A stretch of DNA of 64,000 bases, taken from IMG/VR virus record IMGVR_UViG_3300008952_000009, positions 62,001 through 126,000 of that record. One strand, 5' to 3'. The notes below the pieces were generated by a model. It made no database searches and was not told where the DNA came from. It worked only from the letters and a program-made list of their open reading frames with translations. The first letter of the stretch is position 1; each line of letters opens with the position of its first letter. The DNA is from a virus. Of this stretch, positions 50,487 to 62,400 are shown one piece after another. The translations under genes were made by a program, and so were the position numbers.

Positions 50487-53400
50487 TTACTCCTTACTAA
50501 ATCCAACGAATCCAGATGACTGCAAATCAAGGGGTTTGTACTTAAAATCAATAGAAGTACCAATATTAACTAGTTCAATTAACGAAAAGTAATCATATGG
50601 CCAGTTAAAACCATACTCAAATATATCATTTTCCACACTAAGTTTCTTTTCAGGATGTCCGTCTGGAAGTTTGTCTAGTTTCTTTTTCTTAAAGTAATTC
50701 GTTTGTGCTTTCTGCTTAACCTTGAATACCATCCACTGGACGTCTTCATCAAACCCGCCATCCTCCATGAGGTCGGTTGGTCCGAATAGTTCATGATCAA
50801 CCACTTGCGAACTAATAATCCTAGAACCCTCTCCATAGTACGAATCCAAACCGACGTCGGGTGTCACATTTTGCCAAATATTTGCTACATCCTGACGTGA
50901 AAGCGTTACGGAAAACTCAAATATATACATTGCAAATGGTTCAATAAATTTTGAAGTCGGATCATTATATTTTAAGAAGTTAAAGTGCGGTGGAATATTA
51001 TAATCCATCATAGATTTAACCATCTTGAAAATGGATCTTCTTGGTGTAATTGCTCTAGGTGGATCACCCAACCTATCACTCGATGCATCACCTGGTAAAG
51101 ACCCTCCTGATCTGCGGGCAGCTGCATCGTCTAAAATATTCGCTGCTTCTCTCTGTTCACGGCGAGCATCTTCCGTGTCAAGTCTATATTCTGGGAATCC
51201 CAAATTTCTAACTGACTGGTATACTTCCTCTTTTGGAAGTTTGAAGAACTTCTTTTCTCCATTAACAGTCTTAAAAGGAACTGCGATAACCGCCTCTTTG
51301 ATTAATTTTGATGATGGGAGCGAACCGATTTTGTTATATTCACGTTCTATCCCAAGTCCTATAAGTTTAGATAGGTCTCCCTTTGATCGATCTCTAGGTC
51401 CACCAATCCAAACAGACGGGCGAGTCTTGCCTGTTATGCTGCCTGTCTGGTGCCAGATCCCTTTTATTTTCGGCAAAGTCTGTGTCGTTTTTGAAGTTCT
51501 TGGTTGATCAACATCTCCATCGGCGGTGCCAGTGAAGTTAAACGTAGGACACTCAAATCTAGTTTGAAGTACCAAAGAACTTCTATTTTCAATAATATCC
51601 CCTGTTTCAGAATTATATGATTGAACAAAACTATCTTCATTAAATCCAAAACCACTGAAACTGGCACTAAGGTGCATGGCATGATCCCTGTTTACAGAAG
51701 CTGGTATCATCATAGTCACTGACGAGTCTGTGGTGGATCTTCCAGATCCCTTAGAAGACATGGACCCCGTTGCTGATACGAATCTCTCAAATTCGACAGT
51801 AGTTTCTGAAAGGATTTGTCTTATTGAATTATATTGGGTATTTGAGTCTGGAGTAAATTTTAACGTCGCTTCTGCAAGACCGTCATAATGAGGCGGCAAA
51901 TATGGTGCAAACCCATACCCTAGTTTGTCATAATATCTTGGCAAGTTAATACCACCAGGCGTCTTGGTTTTGACTCGACCAACGTCGCACGGCGGGCCGA
52001 AAGCTGCTGGATTGTTATACATTGGATTATCACGACTTGTCCCGCGGCCGCTGCCAAGTATAACTCTTGCCTCATAGGTGCTCACACTGGAGTCGATTTC
52101 TTGTGGGACATCTGATGACCTTATTGTCACACCCTTACTGTTTTCAATAAACAAGTTCAAACATTCTGCATAGAAATTACTTGCGGCGCGGGTGTACATC
52201 GTTGTTGTCGATGCTATTGCATCAAGATCAAGTTTAGTTACGAGAGAAGACGAGTGCGCAGCGACACCACGGACGAAATCCGTATTTTGAACTGCACCCG
52301 TGACATTAAAACTGCCCGACCATACGGTTGGCCCAGACAAATCACCAGTCAATCTTCTCTTAACGGTATTGGCACCCAAGAGACTTGCGCTCGGATGAGG
52401 TTCCATTTCATAAAACAACGTCTGATTTCCATCTTCTGTAGAAACTGTGGGCGGAGTGTATATCGCAGGATCTACAATTGCCTCAAACGGTATTCTTGTA
52501 ACGGACTTTATCCCCGTGTCTATATTCAAACTCAGCGAAGTGGGTTCACTACCTATATCCATCGATCCAGTGTAAAAATGTTTATGATATTCTGGAGATC
52601 CTATTCTCGGGATCGAGGCGTCATCCGTAAAATTAAACTTAGAACCAACAACAAAAGTTGGAATAGTGTATGCCCCTGAAACAAAAGTGTTTGCGCTTCC
52701 AGATAGTCCAGCTGGGTGGTTGTCTCTCAAAGTAGACTCTACCATATAACCGTCTCGTGACCTGGTGGTTGTTCCAAGAACCTTCCAGTTGACACCTGCG
52801 TTGTCGCGGGCATTAGTCCACCAAGTTTTAAATGCTGGGGCGTCGTAAGTAGTTGATCCATTGCCCTCAATTTCGCCACCATTAAGAACATAATAGTATA
52901 GAGTATATTGTGCTGGATTTGTTATGTCAGTAATACCGTTCCACCTTCTTCTGGATCTGCTTGACCAACTCGGTGACTGATCCAGGGATCCAGACCAAGT
53001 CGAAAATCCATAAAAGGTGCCAGAAAGATGATTCGCCAATGTAGGGGCAGCAGTAGTGTCGGGGATCTTAGATTCGAAAGATCCTGATGAGGCAAGTATA
53101 GTTTTACCACTATACAATGGAGATGCATGATTAAACACTGGTAAATTGTTTGTCATGCTAGCATCCGTCAAATAATCTGATGATGCATAAAGGCTTGACT
53201 TTGCCTTCATATACCCAGTGTCATTTCCAGGTCGGTACCATGCCACTAGGTTATCGTGTAAGGATCGAGGCAAGACAGTATATGGGTTTCTTGGACCTAT
53301 TTGAGATCCGTGGTTTTTAGACTGAAACTTTGCGGATGAGGCGGTGTCGCCCTGCGATAGCGCACTGATCTGTGTTGCGCCAGCTGGTGGGTTGTCGGGA

Positions 53401-56400
53401 TTAGATCCCCCAAGTGCATAAACAGAATATTTGTCTAATTGCTTATTGAAAACTAAAACTTCAGTCATGATGTTTTCAGAGGGTTTGGTTGTTGCTAGTC
53501 CGCGCTTCAAGGTTGAATCAACTGTATTTCCGAGAAATCCGAGGTCTACATTACTATCGGCATTTAGGGATTTTACTGCTCCTAGATGCGACCCTAGATA
53601 ACAATTTCTTTCACCGTCCAAAACTACAGAAGCGGCGCTCGAACCATCAAGAGTAAACCCTGCTGACGAGGTTATTTCAGCGGCTGTGCTATATGGGCGA
53701 CCATTAACAAAACACTTAAAGTTGTCGACGTCGATCGTGTTTAAATCGAACTCCACATAATAATGGTTCCACCCAGGGTTGAATCTTGCTCCATCTGGTG
53801 GCGTGCACTTCATAACGAAAAAATCCTTTCCATTTCCGCCAGCAGCAACAAAGTGGGTCTTAAACTTTTTATTTGCTCCAGTCTGGGCCTGGGCTTTGTT
53901 TTCAAATCCCGAATAAGTGAGAGAATCATTATCAATAGCATACCCAAGGTGAAAACCCTTCTTGAATGCAGCCTGATCTTCTACTTCTCCACTACCAAGC
54001 GAAATCACGGTACCACACTGCTGGAGGGGGTAGAGCGAATCCATAGAGAAACTACGCCAATCCTGTTCTCGTCCTCGGGCATTAGTCATCGGCAAATACA
54101 TCCAAAACGATACACCAATCTTGTCATTGTGATTGCCGCTGGCGATGGACCCTGTCAGAGACTTAGCCCATTCGCTGCCTCCACCAATCTCAATTCTGTT
54201 TCTTGATAGATTGGGGTTTGCCTTCGGAAAATTATCAAAATCAGAACTTGAACCCGTCATCATATATGAAGTAACGCTGGCGGATTGGAACATGACACCA
54301 TACTGGTTATATATCTTGTCTTCGTGGGGTTCGAAAATAGGATAATCAACCGAGATGCCCGACTTGATTGTATTAAATGCAATACCTGGAGCGTAATAAG
54401 GCGCTAACACGTTTCTCCATAATCCATCAGCATGCTGACTGTAAGAGGAACTAAATTCTGATGCTAATTGAGTCATTCTATCCGCAGGGTACAATCCCTT
54501 GTAAGGTAAAAATTTCTTTAATGCCTTACACTTCAGCATTAACCGCTGTGGAGTAGCGCTCTTTATTTCCAGCATCTGCTCTTCAACGACTTCAAAATCT
54601 TTTACAAAATCAGTATGACTATAAATTTTATAAAAATTATCCATCGAACTATTGGATGGAGAGGCTGCTCCAGTGATGGTTAGGAAAGAGTCGTTACACG
54701 TAAAGTATGGATCGGCGCCACCTACGGTATTAATGTAGTGATCCATGTGCTCACTAATTCTGAATTCTGGCACCAAAGAAAAGTCCTTTGCTATCAACCG
54801 AGTCTGGTGGGCAAAATCATTATAGTTATCAAAATTAAACGGATTTCGACCAGAGTGTTCTGGGGTCTTAAAGAATTGAGATCCGAACAGGTGATGATCT
54901 ACCCTTTCGTCTTTCTTGTAGATATTTTGTATATGGTATCCGCCTGATTGATGTAGGAAATATGCGAACGTTCCACTTGCCTCTTCAAATCCATATGTAG
55001 GCGTGTTCGTATTGTTTGAGTTGCCAAACGATCCAGTGTAAAACCTGCCACGAAGATCTGCATAATTCGAAATCTTTGTTGTCGATATGACCGAATGGCC
55101 GGTTTCATCGAAAGGAGTAAACAATTCTTTCTTTGAATTTGTTGGCGTATATGTTCTTACTGAAGACGTTATAAACGATGCAGTCATGTCTGAGATGGCC
55201 ATCTCCAGAGTATTATTTACAACATTTAGATCTGCAAACGTATCACGTTCGATGGTCTTCATCTCAAACACATTCGGCGCCTTCATTGCCCATTGCCCAG
55301 AAATGTCGTTGGCAGCACTTGAACCCGTAACAACAGAAACAAATCGTATCTTCTGGTTAGTCAAAGACGCTGTAACTAGTACATCAACAAACTGATACGC
55401 TGTGTCGCTGGCGTATGTGTCAATATCTCCAGAGGACGACCCTATTGTTGCAACAGTTCGGTACCCCCTATCACCACGAGACTGATCTTCGTCGCCGATT
55501 TGTACATAAAATGGCGTTGTTGATTTGTGGACAATACCGCCGCCAGCAGCTGTTGTGCTGGCGCCAGTCCTAAGTAGGAACGTAATCTTGCCAGGAAAGT
55601 CATATGAAGAAGTAGTTCGAACCCATCTATACAGCGTATGTTCAGAACTCTTAGGAGGATCATACATTGCCGAAACCGCAACAGACCGCCCAACAAAAGC
55701 CATTGGCGAAAGTCCCGATGGGGTTCCAAAATCATCTGACATCACTCTTGGCCCAACCTGTGCTTCGGTGACACTGTTAGTTGGACCACTAGCTGTTCCA
55801 TAACTAGACCCATTATAAGTGTGTGTTTTCCATCCTGGTGGTAGTCCTGGACTTGTGTTGAATCCGCTGCCTCCTATTGAATTATAATTGGTCGTGTTTG
55901 CTGCTTGGAAAAAAAGATCATTTTCGGGAAATACGTTCGTAGTATTGAGACCTTGATCATAAATCTTTCCTGCCGAATATGATGCAGACAAAATAAATCT
56001 TTGAACTGTGAAAGAGTTAGGCAAACTAGATGTAGCTTGCATTGGGAACGGTCTCGCGAAGACGGCACTTGCACTAGGAAAGTGTAAGTTATTGTGGAAA
56101 ACAGAATAGTTCGCAAATAGCTCACCTGCGCCGTCAGCGCCCAAGTGATCAGATGTTGTCTTCAGCGCTGTTGTTCTAAAATTATCAGGTTCATCTAATG
56201 GCCAAATCGACATTCTCGGAATCGTATTTCCTTGTGAATTTGTTACGTTCGTTAACGTACGTTCGGATCGCACTGTTTTCCAAAAATCATCAGTTTTAAA
56301 CTCGGTTCTTTGTCTAGTTCTCTCAAGATATGCATTTTCCTCTTTCGGAAAAATGTCCATATCAAACCTTGCCCAGTCTGTAACTGGTTTACTTAAATCA

Positions 56401-59400
56401 AACCCTCTCAACATATTATTGTCTAGGAGATTTATCTTTTGATCGTCTGGAGTCTGCACTCTCAATAAGTTAGTTAAATTATCAGTTGCGAATTTACCAA
56501 CAATATTACTAAATACAAACTTGTTCACTGCAAGCTTTGGGATGCCCTTGGAATCTAACACCATTCCAAAAAGTTTAATCGGATACCTGTTTGATGTAAC
56601 AGGAGGGTCTGTAAATCTAAAACTAGAATTAGAAACATCCCTATCTGTATTATAGATCCTACGATGATTCGTACTATCTGGCCATGAATAGTTACCTAGA
56701 GTGTTCGTTCTTACGACGCGTCGGCCTTCGTTACTCGGACTACCGATCTCCATTGGAGGTGCATATATATTCTTTTTACGCAAATACCTACCCATTTGAG
56801 TTTGTCCTACCCTCAATTGTTTCCAAGATGGATAACCATACGGGCCTTGCTTGCTTAAAATCATTGTATGAAAGTGCGCTGGTGCAATTGCTTTAATTTC
56901 GATATTCCTAATAGACCACAAACCGTCCATCGATATGTCAGAATTTCTTACAATCCACCTTAATTCCAGTGGTCTTTCTGGTCCTTGTCCCAACCCTGAA
57001 AGTCTTACACTTTGTTGGACATACTCTGTGCGATCATGACGGTTGTTGGAGACGGATGCAACCAAGTCAGAATTGTTGGATGCCAGTTCCAATACTGTCA
57101 CATAAGAACCGCCAGACTTCTTGTATTGCAAATACATATTGTTATTGCTTCTGCTTGTTTGATTGATTACGTCAAAATTAATATCAATCGAACCTGGAGT
57201 TGTTATAGGGTTGAACAACGCAACCCACGACCAATAGTCTGACGATACTGGCGGGTTTGTGATATCGGTGTGGGGCAATCCCGTCCCGCGAAATGCTAAA
57301 GCTTGATATACGCCGTTGGTACTTGTCCATCCATACTGAAATGGCGTTGGGCCTGTGGAGACAGCTGTGGCACCTATAAAAGAATCCACAAAAGATTTTG
57401 AATACCCCGATCTATCAACAGCTTCGGCGGCGTACGTATTTGCTGTTGCTGTGGAGACCGCCGTTGTAAACCCTAACCCGATATTGAAAAGTGATGCAGT
57501 GAGCTGATGTCCTGGTCCGAGGGCGCCTAAATACCCACTGTCTCCAGTAATCGCTTTATCTGCGGCAAAATTATTCTTATATACAGTGATGGTCGACAAA
57601 CTCGAAGTTAAGGTCGATGTGTTTGACCCGACGTCAAGATCTTGATTTGTAAGTGTGTGCGGATACTGATGGAAATTGATTCCAGCATAGTTTACAATTG
57701 GGTTCCCAAATGCGGCAGCGCCTGGAAAAGGCGTACTTGCTGATAAAAACTCATAAGTTCTCTCATACCTCAATGACCCTGTAGTGTTGCCACCCAGAGC
57801 AGCCTGTGTAAATGAATGTAAGTGCCCTGCAAACTCTATCTTCGGTCTACCTGCGGTGTTTAAAGACGCCGTAATCCAAGCATACTGATAGTCGTTTTGT
57901 GGAATCGGATGCTGAACGAACAAGTTATCCTTATTGATATCCGTCTCTCCACTGTACTTCTGTCCTGACATTGACCTTCTGTGTCTTGGGTTCGCATTAA
58001 CCTTGTGGTTTGTTACAAGACTGTTGGAGTCTTTATTGCTAGCAGACTGAGGCAGTTTGCTCAAGAAATTCATCGGACCTCTAACAGAAAGATTTCGATA
58101 GTTTAAGGAATTGTAAACAGAATATTGGTTAGTTTCTCTATCCAACCCATGTCCGCCTCTACTATTTCCTGCCACCTCTGTGCCACCTGGCGATGCAAAG
58201 CGTGCTTTAAATACTGTTTTCCTGACTGGTCTGGCAAATCGAGCGAATTCTTTTACGCCTGGAATGCCTGTTGAATTTGACGATGTCATTTGTTCAAGAT
58301 TGTCTACGAGAAAATCTTTTCTTTGATCTTCCGAAGTATATTGCACAATATCATACATATGGTTATAATTTCCCAAGGAAATACTAGATGTTGTGCTTTG
58401 TATATTGTCAATATTGACAGGGCGTTTTGCGAGTGGTCCTCTTAAAACTTGCGCATGTTGAATGCTATGATCTATAATAGGCAGATTTGAGTCATCCAAT
58501 CCCGTTGCATTTGGAGGCAGAACATATAATCCATCAACTCCGCCAGTAAAATCCGTCTTTGTCAGACCTGGATCGCCAGAATCCGTAATCGTAATAGTTG
58601 TGTTACCGCTCGCACCTTCCACGTTTTGTGTCACCTGGACGACTGTAGAGGCAATTCTTGCAGCGGTCAGTCTGCTATTGCCATTTAAACATGCCGCGAT
58701 GGCCAGTGCGGTTGCAGCTGCGGTTCCTACTGCAAACGTCGGATTATTGATGTCCGTAGTTGTAGTTGTGGATCCATGTGCGGTTGCCGTTATTACAGTT
58801 CCGTCTGTAGCGATAACTTGAATAGTGTCAGATGTGTTAATCTCTGTATGATCACTGACTGTAATTGTTGCTGTCGCTGATTCAAAACCCGTTGCAATCT
58901 TGAACGCCTCGGATCTACTACGCCCATCCTTCTTGTTTTCAATATTACCCAATAAGGACCCAGATAAATCTTGATGCCTATGAGCGTTGCCGCCTACCCA
59001 GCGTTCTGTAAATGGAGACTGGAGTGTCACCTCTCTGTCGTCACCATACTCGTCAGAGTGTAAATTTGTTATATCAACACCCTTCTTAAAATTAAGATAC
59101 AGTGACGCTTTGTAATCAGTTGGTGCATCGATGGAACTACTGTATATCGTAAATGGAGCGATATCATTTATGTCCCTATCTTTATGCGTAAAAGCAATAT
59201 CAGCTGGTGCATGGATCTTATGCTTCTTGTGGGGGTTAATTACGTCCTTACACGCCGTTGAAGCAGCTTCTGATGCTGTGACCGCAATATGTGTTTTCTC
59301 GTGCGCAGAAGTGACGCCAGTGTAAAATCTTTTCTTTTTATTGCCAAAGGTGTTATCTCCACCCTTCGCATGGCGTTGGTCCTCTACTGTTAAACGATAT

Positions 59401-62400
59401 GGTCTGGATAGTCTTCTTGTTGCATAAGTTGATCCCGAAACAGAAGTAATTGATGCCCTTCTGATAATTTCTCTATCCGAGTCCGTCTCCAAAGTACCTG
59501 AAACAAAAAGGTCTGTATTTCGTTGTGCTCTCTCGCTTGTCCATAGACAATTCTTGTTGTTCGGACTTCCCAACGGAGCATGTCCACGATTCCAGTCGTA
59601 TAACAATTCATTAATCGCTCTTATCTGTCCGAGTGGTTCAACCTTTTTAAGTTCTAGGGTTGGATACTTAGACTGGAATTTGTTCCTTTCTAGAATATGA
59701 CTCTCTATGACATTTCTTATATCTTCAGATGCAGCAACAGATGCAGGCACAAACTGATCGATCATAACGGAAAGCGAGGAATCCAACCACTTGTAGTATT
59801 CCATAAACCTCTCAATGTCTGGTGAGTTACCCACTCTGTCAAAGAACATTTGACGCAACTTAGATAGACCCTTATAGTCCTGCCTGAACCTTTCTACTGG
59901 GGCGCCGATGGCGTTATTGAAATCGTTAATACCTGCAAAGAAGTTTAACATCTCATCCGAAACAACTGCATACATACTCTTCTCGAAAGAGAAATAATAA
60001 TCTGTTGGTTTCGTCTCTCTTGTGAAAACTACATCATCGTTAAGGGAGATATTGACCATATCGCCAGAGCGTACGTTCTCAAGTGGTTGTAACTTGGCTG
60101 CCTGGTCAAATTCAACGTCAATACTGCCTGTACCTATCGTTCCGAAAGATATACCCTTTGCAGGATGCATATACTTAATTGTATCTTCGATTGAACCACC
60201 GACAAGGTTTGAGTCTACGGAACCAGAAGATACGTCTGTCACCCACATCTCACCATTGGTATTGGATCCTGTCAAACTTTCAAAGTTCCAATTGATGGTG
60301 AGCAATTCCGATCTAGGAGTGTGACACCCACCTGCGTTTCCTAGAGGCAAGATATCCCTAGTTGGGTTGGTTACACCGAAAGATTTTGGATCAATCGTAT
60401 GCTGATGTAATTCATCATCACTTAAGAATGTCAACCAGTGTCTGAAATTTGTTGCTTTTATATCCGACCGTTGCAATATGCCGCCGTCGAAGTCTGTCCT
60501 ATGCGTACCCACATAAAACCTTCTGGATGCCTGCGTAAAGGCGGCGCCCACTGCCTGAGACATAGAACTACTAATTATGTGCTGCTGGTCTATCTGATTA
60601 CCGATTGCATTAATGCAAGCAAGTTCAATGAAATAAGATGTAGCAGATCCACTAACGTTCATCGCATCTGGGTTTAATCTATTTTCAAGCCTGGTGCGAA
60701 CTGCAACATGCCATCTTCTGGATGTGTACAGATCAGGAATAAACTCCGTTTCGATCGGATCGAATAGACCATTTCTACACGTCAAGACGAACTTGGCAGT
60801 TGTTGAATTCTGAGTGTCTTTGACTGCATATACTTGAAAGTTAGCATCATCGTCTCCGACAGCTGTCCAAGCATGTGAAGTGCCGTTCTGACCTGCAGTA
60901 TTGGTGCGGACTGCGTGACAACCAAACAAACTAGAACTCAACGGCGTACTGCGATAAAAATCATGTTCTATAGGGTATCTATTGGGGAAAAATATCTGTG
61001 CCTGAGTTGTCGATCCAGCTGGTAAAGCAGAAGATCCCGTCACATACCCTCTTGCATCCTTTTGTCTGTAAGTGCCTGGTAGACTAGCCGTTTGAAAAAC
61101 GGTTGCGTCTGTACTCGATTCGGAATCAAAGTTTACATACTTGTTCTTCACTGTTGAATGAATGTAACTGTTTTCGAGCGGATATACAGAATCTGTCGAA
61201 TAAAGATTCATCTTTATCAATTCACTATCTACACCAAAGCATCTGAACAGGTTTCTAAATGATCTTTCCGTTCCCTTCGATTTGTAAATACTGTTAATGT
61301 TATTGTATATGTTGTTGTATATAAAGTTTTTAACGTTGTGTAATTTTTCCCTAAATTTGTCTTCTTCATTCCGATCATTGAAAATGTTGATCGTATCCTT
61401 GTCCAAGAAAAGTTCTGGAGTGACAAGACCCAAAGACTCCAACTTTACATTGTTGAACGGGTGCGGTTTATATTTAAGGTCTGGGTATTTATTTTCCTTG
61501 ACGTCCTTCATTTCCTTTATTTGAATGAATAGACTGTCAAAATAGCTCGCCATGATCTGTGTTATTTTTCTTAATTCGTGTCCGTTCTCCTGACCATCTT
61601 CATCAACGATCCAATCTGGGATTGAATAATAAAGACTTGAATTGTTGGTTAGGTCAAAAGCATACCCCTCTTCCAATGAACTTGTCGTAAATGCCACCAC
61701 GTCTGGATGCGTGGAGTACAGAATAGGGTCTCTGAATTCCTTAAAAGAGGCAGAGGACTCCGTAATTGCCGATCCAGTGTGACGACCTACCGAAGCATAT
61801 CCAACCCAATCACCATTAGATACTCTACCAGAGTAGTCTAAAACTATATTGTCGATTCCAGAATCGCCTACCAGACCTTCATTGAATTTATAATAAACCC
61901 CCAATGATGAATTTTCCACATTCTTATTGGTGCCTGCGCCGATCTGATGATTGTAGAATCTGCCAACCTCTTTAGAGTTCCTTGCTGTTTTCCAAAATCG
62001 AAATTCATCCAAAGATCCAGACAACTTACCATACCCGCGTCCAGGGTATTGTGGCCTGTCACTAGCAGCGTTGCCTGCGCCCAATTCTCTGGCGTCTTTG
62101 TAAGCGACCAGGGATCCAATTGTTCCTACCATTGCAGTGTTAAGGGTGCCAACGGAACTGCCTGTCATTATAGTTTGATGCAATTCACCGTCGACATAGG
62201 ATCTAAGTCGCACCGAACTAGAAACATTTTGCATCGTAAATGAATAATGGTGCCATGCGTCATCTGAACCGCTCGTGTAAAGGGCAGGTTTACCAACTCT
62301 GACATCTTTAAATCCCGTGGTTCCAGACTGATATGTTACAAGAAATGGTGATTTAGCAGAATCACTACTGTCCAATTCTATAGTGAATCGACCATATTTG